Source: Acidipropionibacterium virtanenii
GTDB lineage: Bacteria > Actinomycetota > Actinomycetes > Propionibacteriales > Propionibacteriaceae
Direction: 5' to 3'
DNA: 64,000 nucleotides
Assembly (NCBI RefSeq): GCF_003325455.1
Contig: NZ_CP025198.1
Span: 496,001 to 560,000 of the forward strand
The notes under the pieces were generated by a model. It searched no databases. It worked only from the letters and a program-made list of their open reading frames with translations, and was not told the origin of the DNA. Shown piece after piece: positions 25,377 to 32,740 of the stretch (position 1 is the first letter of the stretch; each line of letters starts with the position of its first letter). The position numbers and the translations under genes were made by a program.

Positions 25377-26480
25377 TCACCCCTCGAGGTGCCCGAAGTG
25401 GATCGGCACCGGATTGTGGTTGGTGTTGATATGGACGTCCTTGCCGCCCTTGGCCGCCAGGAACTGGAACGGCACCGTGTACAGCAGCGGTGCCAGGAAT
25501 GGCCCGGCCTTCACCGAGAAGACGATGTCGCGCTCGTCTGCCCCCTCGAAGTCGTGGCAGGTGATGACGTGGGTGGCCGGGGCGTGTTCCCGCAGGGCGT
25601 TGCGGATCGTGATGATCCGGTCGAACTCGGCCTCGTCGGATCCCACGATGAGATTGCCGTGGTCCGGGCGCAGCGCATAGGTGGGTCCGTGCATGTGCTC
25701 CTCGACGAGGTTGCCGATCACCGGCACCCGCAGCATCTCGGCCACCTTGAGAGTGCCCTCCAGCATCGTGCCGTAGTCGATGCCCAGCCCGAGGATGTTG
25801 ATCCGGCCGGCATGCAGCAGTCCCGGCCGGTTGCGGTCGTACCAGGCCTCCGACTCCTCGATGACCTCCTGGAAGCGGTCGACGATGTCGCCCGCCTCGG
25901 CGATGGCGGCGTCGGCCTCGGCCGGAGTCAGTGCACCGGTGGCCGCTGCGGTGGCGTGGGCCCACAGGTAGACCGACAGCACCGAGGCCGTGTAGCCGCG
26001 GGTCTCCGGTCCGGTCTGCTCGTCGCCGGCGAGCAGGGGTACGACGGTATCGGCCAGGGAGGCCGCCCTGGAGTCGGGATCGCAGGTGAGCACCAGCGTC
26101 CGGAAGCCCTTCTGCCTGGCGACGGCCAGCGCGTCGCAGGTGGAGATCGAGGTGCCCGACTGGCTGATCGCCACGCACAGCACCGATGAGGGGTCGGCTT
26201 CGGCCGGATTCAGGCCGACTCCGTAATTCGCGAACTCTGTGGGGTAGGGGGCGGTGGCGTCGACCTTGACGATCCGGTTGAACAGGGACAGCGCCAGATT
26301 GGACACGTTGTAGGAGGTGCCCGATCCGATGAAGACCACCCGGGACACCGGGGCGGCGGTGAATGCGGCCACGAACGGGTCGATGATCTCGCCGCGGGAG
26401 GTGAAGGCGTCAGCCAGGATCTCCGGCTGGATGTGGATGTTCTCGAGGACCGTCTGCGTCGTGTTCGGGTTGAAAGCCAT
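25377..26480 (-). CDS. Double-SIS-domain sugar isomerase/deglycase (AgaS/FrlB/GfrF-like)
   Basis: A 367-residue protein with two SIS domains. The first (about 35-170) has FIGSGTSYNVSNLALSLF and CVAISQSGTSISTCDALAVA; the second (about 200-340) has INILGLGIDYGTMLEGTLKVAEMLRVPVIGNLVEEHMHGPTYAL with the EExxHGP catalytic motif. Such proteins deaminate or isomerise phosphorylated amino sugars, or deglycate fructoselysine-type 6-phosphates. Its position inside a mannose-family PTS operon under a GntR regulator resembles glucoselysine/fructoselysine (gfr) loci. AgaS-like amino-sugar metabolism is the alternative. Its start follows the EIIB stop by one nucleotide. Confidence 0.87.
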   Translation of the reverse strand: MAFNPNTTQTVLENIHIQPEILADAFTSRGEIIDPFVAAFTAAPVSRVVFIGSGTSYNVSNLALSLFNRIVKVDATAPYPTEFANYGVGLNPAEADPSSVLCVAISQSGTSISTCDALAVARQKGFRTLVLTCDPDSRAASLADTVVPLLAGDEQTGPETRGYTASVLSVYLWAHATAAATGALTPAEADAAIAEAGDIVDRFQEVIEESEAWYDRNRPGLLHAGRINILGLGIDYGTMLEGTLKVAEMLRVPVIGNLVEEHMHGPTYALRPDHGNLIVGSDEAEFDRIITIRNALREHAPATHVITCHDFEGADERDIVFSVKAGPFLAPLLYTVPFQFLAAKGGKDVHINTNHNPVPIHFGHLEG

Positions 26481-26481
26481 C

Positions 26482-26982
26482 TCATTCTCCTTGATTGCGG
26501 TGAAGCTGATTGATCGCCGGCGAGAGGTCCTCGCGGCGCGAGGTGGGCATCGGCTGGTAGCCGATGCGGGTGCCCTTCTCCAGCAGGGCGGCGAAGGCGG
26601 CGGTCTCCTCGGGGCTGGCGTAGACCAGACCCGCCAGCTGTTCGGTGCCGGGTCGTCGTGACATGTTCCCCGCGGTGACCGCTGGTATCGGATAGCCGAG
26701 CTCGGCCATGCGCAGCAGAGGGATCGGGGAGGCGACGACGATCATCACGTTGATGCCCTCGTCGATGCGGCGCCCGAGCTTCTCCGCCGCCTTCGCGGCG
26801 TCGAAGATCGAGAGCTTGCACTGGGGCGGGCAGGCGAACCTGAGGATCGCCTTGCGGTTCTCGTCGACGGCCACGGCGTCATCCACGATGAGTAGACGCT
26901 GAACGTGGAAGTGCGGTACCCAGAGGGTGGAGACCTGGCCGTGTACCAGCCGGTCGTCTATTCGGATCTCAACAATGGCCAT
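26482..26982 (-). CDS. PTS EIIB component, mannose/sorbose family
   Basis: A 166-residue EIIB-Man/Sor protein. The ATG at 26982 has AGAGGAG; an upstream extension in frame lacks coding character. The phosphorylated His is in VEIRIDDRLVHGQVSTLW (about residue 14). KLSIFDAAKAAEKLG and INVMIVVASPIPLLRMAELGYPI match the family. It receives phosphate from EIIA and donates it to substrate translocated by EIIC/EIID. Confidence 0.91.
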   Translation of the reverse strand: MAIVEIRIDDRLVHGQVSTLWVPHFHVQRLLIVDDAVAVDENRKAILRFACPPQCKLSIFDAAKAAEKLGRRIDEGINVMIVVASPIPLLRMAELGYPIPAVTAGNMSRRPGTEQLAGLVYASPEETAAFAALLEKGTRIGYQPMPTSRREDLSPAINQLHRNQGE

Positions 26983-26995
26983 TTTCGGGCTCCTC

Positions 26996-27859
26996 TCAGG
27001 CTCCGGCGATGATCTTGAAGGCGCCGAGGACGAATCCGACCCCGATGATGATCCCGATGATCGCGAGCACATTCATGTGCTTGCGGAGCATCCAGAAGAT
27101 GAGGAGGGTGAATCCGATCGGAAGGAGCTTCGGGAAGATCTGATCCAGGTAGTCCTGAATGATGATCGGGTTCTTGGAGATCGTGAACTTCAGCGGCGAT
27201 TTGATGGTGACCCAGAACGCGGTCATCGATCCCATGGCCATCGCGCCCACGATTCCGGCGCAGTAGGTGAACAGCTGCATGGTGCGCGGTTCGCCCATGG
27301 ACACCATGATCTCCTGACCCTGCCGGTAGCCGAGTTTCAGCGTGTACCAGCGGGTGAGGAAGTTGGGCACGTTGAACACCACGAGCAGGACGATCGGAGC
27401 GAGCCAACTGCCCTGCTCGGCGAAACCGAGGGACAGGGAGATCGCCAGGATGCGGAAGATGCCCCAGAAGAAGGTGTCCCCGATACCTGACAGCGGGCCC
27501 ATCAGGGCGACTTTCACGGCGCTGATGGAGGTCTGGTCGAAATTCGGGTCGGCCTTGGCCTTCTCCTCCATGGCGACGGCCGCGCCCATGACCAGTGGCG
27601 AGGGGGCCACCGTCATGTTGAAGGTCTCCATCTGCCGCTTGGCGGCGGTCCTCAGACCGGGCTCGTCGCCCTTGTAGATGCGCTTGAGGGAGGGCAGCAC
27701 CGCGTACAGGAAGGCCAGGCCCTCCATTCGCTGGAAGTTGAAGGAGCCGAGGAGGGAGAAGCTGCGCCAGAAGATGGAGCGGAACTCCTTCTTCGGCAGT
27801 TCCCTCGCCTCGGGGGTGCCGGGCGCCGGGGTGGCCGGGGAGACGTCGGTGGTGGTCAT
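26996..27859 (-). CDS. PTS EIID component, mannose family
   Basis: A 287-residue membrane protein of the EIID family. After a Pro/Thr-rich N-terminus comes FRSIFWRSFSLLGSFNFQRMEGLAFLYAVLPSLKRIY, the EIID signature helix. ALMGPLSGIGDTFFWGIFRILA is the second conserved block. About four or five helices are predicted, most in the C-terminal half. EIID associates with EIIC to form the transport complex. The gene follows EIIC by 3 nt and precedes EIIB by 13 nt. Confidence 0.92.
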   Translation of the reverse strand: MTTTDVSPATPAPGTPEARELPKKEFRSIFWRSFSLLGSFNFQRMEGLAFLYAVLPSLKRIYKGDEPGLRTAAKRQMETFNMTVAPSPLVMGAAVAMEEKAKADPNFDQTSISAVKVALMGPLSGIGDTFFWGIFRILAISLSLGFAEQGSWLAPIVLLVVFNVPNFLTRWYTLKLGYRQGQEIMVSMGEPRTMQLFTYCAGIVGAMAMGSMTAFWVTIKSPLKFTISKNPIIIQDYLDQIFPKLLPIGFTLLIFWMLRKHMNVLAIIGIIIGVGFVLGAFKIIAGA

Positions 27860-27862
27860 GGG

Positions 27863-28687
27863 TCAGTCCTCCCATTCGTTGTCGGGGTCGGCGGTACCGG
27901 CCGCCTCGGTCGCGAGGGCCGCGGGTGGGAGGGACTGCGCCCGACGCTGCTCCAGGTCCTTGTAGAGGTTGAAGACCACCAGGGCGATGGCGATGGCGAT
28001 CGCGGCGATACCGATCATCGTGAGGTCGTGGCCGACGAAGGCGGCGGGAACGAAGCCGAGGATGAGGAAGGGGATCAGCTGGGTCGTCATGATGACGTCG
28101 AGCAGCATCGCGAATCCGAGGGCCGGGAGGAGGGCGGCGACGCCGTCCAGACCGCTCTGGACCCAGCCGGGCATGGCGTCGACCAGGGCCTTGATGCCGC
28201 CGGTGCCGAAGTACATGCCGATGGTGACCGGGATCCAGAAGACCAGGGTGGTGATGAGACCGCACAGATAGTGGATTCTGGTGACGGCCCCGATGTCTCC
28301 CTCGTCGATGCGCCGTTCGGCCCATTCCATGAAGGTGGAGTAGATGGTCATGAGTAGCGTTTCGACCAGCTGCATGAGGACGGCGACCGGGACGGCCAGC
28401 AGGACGGCCGCGGCTGCGTTCCCGCCGGTGGTGAGAGCGGCGGCGGCGCCGACCGTGCCGCCGATGCCGATATCGATCTTGGGGGCGGCTCCGACGCCGG
28501 TGATGCCCATCCACATGAGCTGCAGGGCGGCGCCGATCACCAGGCCCTGGGTGACGTCGCCCAGGATGAGACCGACGAGGAAGCCCGTGATGATCGGCTC
28601 GCGGAGTTTTATCTCGCCGAGCCAGTTCCCGTCGAGCCTCGTCAATACCGCGACGAAGCCGATGAGGATTGCTTGAATGAGGGTCAT
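27863..28687 (-). CDS. PTS EIIC component, mannose/sorbose family
   Basis: A 274-residue integral membrane protein, first gene of the operon. The ATG at 28687 follows AGGAGG. EIIC-Man/Sor features are LTRLDGNWLGEIKLREPIITGFLVGLILGDVTQGLVIGAALQLMWMGITGVGAA and the paired glycine-rich helices after it. The C-terminus is charged (TADPDNEWED). It forms the substrate path with EIID. The N-terminus fits better than a longer reading from 28789, which has no ribosome site. Confidence 0.92.
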   Translation of the reverse strand: MTLIQAILIGFVAVLTRLDGNWLGEIKLREPIITGFLVGLILGDVTQGLVIGAALQLMWMGITGVGAAPKIDIGIGGTVGAAAALTTGGNAAAAVLLAVPVAVLMQLVETLLMTIYSTFMEWAERRIDEGDIGAVTRIHYLCGLITTLVFWIPVTIGMYFGTGGIKALVDAMPGWVQSGLDGVAALLPALGFAMLLDVIMTTQLIPFLILGFVPAAFVGHDLTMIGIAAIAIAIALVVFNLYKDLEQRRAQSLPPAALATEAAGTADPDNEWED

Positions 28688-28767
28688 GGGGCTCCCCTCC
28701 TTTCTGATTTTGGCAAGATGGCTGAAACTGTCAGGATTGTCGCTGAAAAAGGCATGGGGGTAGTGTC

Positions 28768-28784
28768 TCGGGAGGTTGTCCCGA
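28768..28784. promoter_or_regulatory. Dyad upstream of the mannose-family PTS operon
   Basis: TCGGGA and TCCCGA separated by 5 nt lie 81 nt upstream of the EIIC start, in the 198-bp gap between gntR and EIIC. It could be an operator for the adjacent regulator or a terminator of the regulator gene. No other strong signal is seen in the gap. Confidence 0.35.
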
Positions 28785-28885
28785 ATCACAGGGTGGGTTC
28801 AGATATGCCTCTGAGCGTTCAGAAGCAGGTGGGAAAACTGAGCGTCAGTGCCCAGGATTCATCGGGGATGTGGTGTCCGGTCGGA

Positions 28886-29641
28886 TCAGATGAATTCGTT
28901 GCTGCGCCGGTTGACCACCCGCAGGGTGCGGACGTCGCCGCGCCACAGTTCACGGGACCACCACAGTGGCTGGCCGTGCTGGTCGAACAGGGGGCCGTCG
29001 AAGCGGAGCCAGGCCGCAGTGGTCGGTACGTGAAACATCTCTGCCAGGCGGGGCGGGACGGTGGCCGCCGCGATGTCGCTGAAACCTGCGTCGATACGCC
29101 GGCCGACCGCGGCATACGCGTCCGCCAGGGAGGAGGTGAGGTCCATCTCCTCGATGGGTAGGGGCGTGCGGCTCGGATCGATGGAATTGATCGCGTGGGT
29201 GAGGAGTTCTCCGTTGCTGGTGTAGGCCCTTTCGACGTCGAGGATGCGGGTGTCGTCAGCCAGATCGAATACGGATCTCTCCGCGTCGGTCGCCTGGCGC
29301 TCGGTGGTCCCGATCAGGCGGACCTTCAGGTCGTAGCCCAGGTCGGTGAGGATCTTCGTCGTCGACTCCACGAGGTTGATGGAGCCCTGGACCACGAGCG
29401 TCGCTCCGGGGAGAACGTAGCGCCCGGAACCCGGACGGACCTCCACGAGCCGTTCCTGCTCCAGGAGGCGATATGCCTCCCGGACGGTGGCACGCGAAAC
29501 GCCGTAGATCCTGGCGCTGGCCGGCTCCGAGGGGAGCTTCGCACCGGCCGCGAACTCCCCGCTTCTCATCTTCTCCCGCAGGTCATCGCGGACCTGAATC
29601 GCCACCGAGCGGCGGTCGAGAGCCACGCGCATACCTGCCAT
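28886..29641 (-). CDS. GntR/HutC-family regulator of the adjacent PTS operon
   Basis: A 251-residue regulator; the ATG at 29641 follows GAGGAGGTG. Winged helix at about 10-75 (AIQVRDDLREKMRSGEFAAGAKLPSEPASARIYGVSRATVREAYRLLEQERLVEVRPGSGRYV). UTRA domain at about 95-245 (RLIGTTERQATDAERSVFDL...RILDVERAYTSNGELLTHAINSID). It is directly upstream of, and on the same strand as, the mannose-family PTS operon, and may be co-transcribed with it or act on its own promoter. Related FrlR-like regulators respond to phosphorylated Amadori products; this is inference. Confidence 0.87.
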   Translation of the reverse strand: MAGMRVALDRRSVAIQVRDDLREKMRSGEFAAGAKLPSEPASARIYGVSRATVREAYRLLEQERLVEVRPGSGRYVLPGATLVVQGSINLVESTTKILTDLGYDLKVRLIGTTERQATDAERSVFDLADDTRILDVERAYTSNGELLTHAINSIDPSRTPLPIEEMDLTSSLADAYAAVGRRIDAGFSDIAAATVPPRLAEMFHVPTTAAWLRFDGPLFDQHGQPLWWSRELWRGDVRTLRVVNRRSNEFI

Positions 29642-29673
29642 GGGGTGCACCTCCTCGATCTGGGGAAGCATAT

Positions 29674-29720
29674 CTGAGAACCTGGTTGCTCAGCTGTCTG
29701 ACTGTCTGGCTGTCTGACAG
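29674..29720 (-). promoter_or_regulatory. Tandem CTGTCTGA repeats and dyads upstream of gntR
   Basis: CTGTCTGA occurs at 29694-29701 and 29710-29717, with CTGTCTGG between. CTGTCTGACAG (29710-29720) is itself a dyad, and CTGAG...CTCAG flank at 29674-29693. They sit 33-79 nt upstream of the regulator start and may be its autoregulatory operator. Confidence 0.45.
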
Positions 29721-29851
29721 GTTCAAGGCTAGATGGGTGGAGTGGGCGGAGTCAATAGGTTCGTCGGAGAAAGTTCGCCCGGAGCGCCTTCTCTGCCGTG
29801 CGGGCCTCGTATACGACGCCCGGCCTCGGCAACCCTGACGAGACTCGGGTA

Positions 29852-29876
29852 TCGTACTACACTGGGTGTCGTACGA
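29852..29876 (+). promoter_or_regulatory. Likely autoregulatory operator of the small toxin-antitoxin-like pair
   Basis: TCGTAC at 29852-29857 and the palindrome TCGTACGA at 29869-29876 lie 21-45 nt upstream of the first start codon. Paired half-sites are what a dimeric RHH protein would recognise. Confidence 0.45.
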
Positions 29877-29896
29877 AACGGAATGGGGACTGGTCG

Positions 29897-30154
29897 ATGC
29901 GGGTTCAGGTTCATCCACGGATACCGTGCCGACATCCCGACGTGACTGTCGCAGACGTGATCGAGGCATTCGAGAGCACCCTGCGATCGCGGGCACGCGA
30001 CACGAGGCCCGTGCAATGGGTCGGCGTGGGAACAGACGCGAACGGGCGGCTCTTGGAATACATCGCTGTCGAGAACGAACCCGACGGATGGCTGGTGTTC
30101 CATGCGATGCCCGCCACAACCAAGGTTCTCAAGGAGATTGGGCTCGGGAGGTAG
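29897..30154 (+). CDS. Small protein of a toxin-antitoxin-like pair (putative toxin)
   Basis: An 85-residue protein (MRVQVHPRIPCRHPDVTVADVIEAFESTLRSRARDTRPVQWVGVG...DGRLLEYIAVENEPDGWLVFHAMPATTKVLKEIG). The helix plus beta-hairpin plan and the closing KVLKEIG resemble BrnT/RelE-like and DUF4258-like small toxins, but no catalytic set is certain. The next gene starts 4 nt after its stop and encodes a ribbon-helix-helix-like protein. An inverted TCGTAC motif lies just upstream. Order toxin-then-antitoxin is as in BrnTA. Confidence 0.6.
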   Translation: MRVQVHPRIPCRHPDVTVADVIEAFESTLRSRARDTRPVQWVGVGTDANGRLLEYIAVENEPDGWLVFHAMPATTKVLKEIGLGR

Positions 30155-30158
30155 CAAC

Positions 30159-30422
30159 ATGAACCAGTACACCGACATCAACGGAACGGTCTTCACTGAT
30201 GACGACATCGAGCGCTGGGCTGAACAGGCCGAGTCTGATCAGCCGTACTCCGGCCCGCATCTCGGCCCCTCAGCGCCCGGACGCCCGATCAGCGTCGGCC
30301 GACGGGCCCGCCCATTCACGTTGCGGCTCGACGCCGCACGCCGGGCGAAACTGGACGAGATTGCCGAGGCCCGTCACATCACACCGTCGCAACTCATGCG
30401 GGACCTCATCGACGCACTGTGA
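30159..30422 (+). CDS. Ribbon-helix-helix-like antitoxin partner
   Basis: An 87-residue protein with a GGGAGG ribosome site. The acidic N-terminus (NQYTDINGTVFTDDDIERWAEQAESD) could neutralise a partner. The C-terminal 40 residues (RARPFTLRLDAARRAKLDEIAEARHITPSQLMRDLIDAL) form a typical RHH/CopG DNA-binding unit: a beta strand followed by two helices. It starts 4 nt after the small upstream gene. It would bind the promoter dyad near 29852-29876 and repress the pair. Type II antitoxin is a strong inference from architecture. Confidence 0.72.
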   Translation: MNQYTDINGTVFTDDDIERWAEQAESDQPYSGPHLGPSAPGRPISVGRRARPFTLRLDAARRAKLDEIAEARHITPSQLMRDLIDAL

Positions 30423-30504
30423 GGGATCGAGCTCTCGGTCACAGGCCGTGCTGATGGAGCCGACCGTGTTGCCGACTGCGAAGTCAACGAGCCCGACTCG
30501 CCTC

Positions 30505-30839
30505 CTATTCTTCAGCGTGGTGGCCGAAGCGGCCATGAGCGCCGCGAACGACGACGCGACGGCCCTCGGCCAGCGTCACTGATCCCACCTTGTAGCCGGG
30601 GGTATCGGCCGGGGCGGTCCACAGACGCTCGGGCTCCTCCTCCAGGACAGCCTTGATGAGGTCCTGGGCGATCTCGGCGGCGTCCAGGCTCATGCCGGAG
30701 GTCACGGCGGCACCCGCCACCTTGACCACGCGGATGTCGCCGGCGATGCCGCGCCGGTAGTCGGCCCTGTCGGGGGTGTTAGAGGCGATGTCGTCAGAGG
30801 TGGTGACGATCCTGGACGTCGTGGGCCTCGTTGCGCAGC
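30505..30839 (-). pseudogene. Unidentified gene remnant, possibly a dehydrogenase C-terminus
   Basis: Minus-strand sequence reads IVTTSDDIASNTPDRADYRRG, then GDIRVVKVAGAAVTSGMSLDAAEIAQDLIKAVLEEEPERLWTAP, and ends at 30505. The RVVKVAGAAVTSGMS part loosely resembles short-chain dehydrogenase C-terminal segments (RVxxVxPGxVxTxM). No start or nucleotide-binding region is present, and upstream it fuses with a kinase remnant. The family guess is weak; the interpretation as a remnant is moderate. Confidence 0.4.
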
Positions 30840-31083
30840 AGATCCCCTTCGAGAATCGCCCGGAACATGTGCCCCTCGGTGTGGGTCAGCGACAGGCCCA
30901 GGACACGCCGCGGGAGCGGGAATCCGAGTACGGAGTCCGGTTGCCCTGGAAGTGATCCAGCAGGACCAGCCCGTCGGAGCCGATCGGTATCTCGGCGGCC
31001 TCCTCGTTGAGGATGTCGTAGGGGTCGCAGCCGCGTTCGGCGGCCAGCTGTTGGGACTGCTCCGCAATTGTGGCCATCGGCAC
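30840..31083 (-). pseudogene. FGGY carbohydrate kinase remnant
   Basis: The minus-strand fragment GCDPYDILNEEAAEIPIGSDGLVLLDHFQGNRTPYSDSRSRGV, followed after a frameshift by LGLSLTHTEGHMFRAILEG, is an unmistakable piece of the C-terminal actin-like domain of FGGY (ribulokinase/xylulokinase-type) enzymes. The ATP-binding N-terminal domain is absent. Frame breaks near 30890 and loss of the ends show decay. It is a different lineage from the two intact FGGY kinases at 49.6-52.6 kb, judged by motif wording. Confidence 0.75.
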
Positions 31084-31190
31084 GTGAGCGGAAGCGCCCG
31101 ATCACAGGCCATCGGCGCGGATCAGGGTTCGCCACAATTGCAGAGCGTCCCCAAGGGGCCCGCACTGCACCAGCCCGAAGGTTCCGCAGG
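31046..31190. repeat. Diverged dispersed element, copy B
   Basis: CTCCGCAATTGTGG (31060-31073) and CCACAATTGCAGAG (31132-31145) form inverted arms 58 nt apart, the same geometry as copy A at 24119-24260. The outer flanks also match. Minus-strand translation of the right part gives a short CPSCG...CGPLGDALQL reading that has a partial counterpart in copy A (CGPFGSALQL), so the pair may be decayed coding sequence instead of a structural element. Confidence 0.45.
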
Positions 31191-31251
31191 ACGGGCAGTC
31201 CCACCACTGCGCGGGTCTCGTCCTCCGCCCCCAATGGTGTGCAGCGCGGTC

Positions 31252-31600
31252 TCAGGCATCAATGATGATGGCGAGGATGCTCCTGATCTGTTGCAGCGCG
31301 ACCGGGCCCACGTTGCCGATTCTGGCGCTCACCCGGCCGGTGGCGACGGATCGGATGTGCTGGCACTGTGCGGCCGAGGCAGCAGTGAGGCCATTGTGCG
31401 CATCGGGCTCGACGACGATCTCGGAACCGCTGTCGCGGATGGTGCGCGTGAGGGGAACCACTTGGACGACGTTCGGGCCGCCGCAGAGGATGCGTTCGGC
31501 GGTGACGACTACGGCGGGCCTGCGCGGGCCTGCGCGGACCCGCCTCTGCGCCCGCGGGTGCTCCGAGGTCGAGGTCTACGACGTCACCCGGCGTCAGCAT
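31252..31600 (-). pseudogene. mazF: MazF-type toxin gene, frameshifted by a 10-bp tandem duplication
   Basis: From ATG 31600 the reading is MLTPGDVVDLDLGAPAGAEAGPRRPA. A perfect 10-bp tandem duplication (GGGCCTGCGC at 31516-31525 and 31526-31535) then shifts frame. Deleting one copy restores RRPAVVVTAERILCG, which runs through VVPLTRTIRDSG into NGLTAASAAQCQHIRSVATGRV and SARIGNVGPVALQQIRSILAII, a complete MazF/PemK of about 112 residues. These toxins are sequence-specific mRNA endonucleases. No MazE antitoxin gene fits in the short space up to the divergent lacI-type gene. The lesion could revert by slippage. Confidence 0.82.
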
Positions 31601-31712
31601 CGAGCCAGTCACGCGCGCCCTCCCCTCATCGTCGCGCCTGACGCAGATAGACGACCAATCCCGACCGCAGCACTGCTCCACTATGCTGGGCGGCCGAGGC
31701 GAGGACGGTGAC

Positions 31713-32717
31713 ATGGCGGTTGCGAAGCGGGCGACGTTGGCCGATGTGGCACGCCAGGCCGGAGTCGCGATCGGCACCGCGTCCAAGGCGCTGTCCGGTG
31801 CCCCGCATGTGCGCCAGGAAACCCGGGACAAGGTGCTCGCCGCCGCCGAGAGCCTTCAGTACCAGCCGAGCATGGCGGCCAGTTCCCTGAAGTCCGGCCG
31901 CACCTACTCGGTCGGCCTCATCACCTCGGATGCCACGGGGAGGTTCACGGTTCCGGTGATCCTCGGGGCGGAGCGGTCGCTGGCGACGGGGCGGATGGCG
32001 ATCCTGTTCTGCGACGCCCACGACGACCCGGTCCGCGAGCTCCACTGGGTGCAGCGGATGCTGGCGCGACGCGTGGACGGCTTCATCATCACCTCGCACC
32101 GCAGCGATCCCCGCAAGTCACTGACAGGCATGATGAACGTGCCGGCCGTGTACGCCTTCTCGCCGTCGGAGGAGGACGACGACGTCTCGGTCGTCCCCGA
32201 TGACAGGCAGGGGGGACGCCTGGCGGGCGAGCATCTGCTGGAGGTGGGGCGTCGTCGCATCGCCTACGTCGGCGGGCCCCAGTCCTATGACGCCTCCCAT
32301 CTGCGCGGAGACGGTCTCGTCGACGCGTTGAGCGCTGTCGGCCTGGAGCTCGTCACCGCGCCCCTGTTCGTGGAGTGGTCGGAGAATGCCGGGCGTCAGG
32401 CCGCCCGCGCGCTGCTGCGGAGGGACGCCGACATCGACGGCGTCTTCTGCGCCAGCGACCAGATCGCCCGCGGGGTCAGCGAGGAGTTCCAGCACCACGG
32501 CGTTGCGGTTCCCGCCGAGGTCTCAATCGTGGGATTCGACGACTGGGACGTGATGACTCTGGCGACCCAGCCCGCCTTGACGAGCGTCAGCACCAATCTG
32601 GACCGGGTCGGAGAGGTCGCCGCCACCCGTCTCACCCAGCTCATCGCCGGGGTGCCCGTGACCCCGGGGATCGAGAGGGTCCCCTGCGACATCGTCATCA
32701 GGGACTCCTCGATCTGA
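31713..32717 (+). CDS. LacI-family transcriptional regulator
   Basis: A 334-residue LacI/GalR regulator. Helix-turn-helix at about 6-50 (ATLADVARQAGVAIGTASKALSGAPHVRQETRDKVLAAAESLQYQPSMAASSLKSGRTYSVGLI); periplasmic-binding-like domain after about 60, with DGVFCASDQIARGVSEEF and VSIVGFDDWDVMTLATQPALTSV. The ATG at 31713 has GAGGAC at suitable spacing. It converges with the sugar ABC operon (ends 24 bp apart) and is the natural candidate to bind the GAAAnnnTTTC dyads at 36993-37122 before that operon. Confidence 0.9.
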   Translation: MAVAKRATLADVARQAGVAIGTASKALSGAPHVRQETRDKVLAAAESLQYQPSMAASSLKSGRTYSVGLITSDATGRFTVPVILGAERSLATGRMAILFCDAHDDPVRELHWVQRMLARRVDGFIITSHRSDPRKSLTGMMNVPAVYAFSPSEEDDDVSVVPDDRQGGRLAGEHLLEVGRRRIAYVGGPQSYDASHLRGDGLVDALSAVGLELVTAPLFVEWSENAGRQAARALLRRDADIDGVFCASDQIARGVSEEFQHHGVAVPAEVSIVGFDDWDVMTLATQPALTSVSTNLDRVGEVAATRLTQLIAGVPVTPGIERVPCDIVIRDSSI

Positions 32718-32740
32718 GGGATCGCGGGCACCCCAGGCGG

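Noticed and set aside
26958-28514. 518-residue minus-strand frame overlapping EIIC and EIID
   Set aside because: It is out of frame with both recognised PTS genes on the same strand and is low-complexity.
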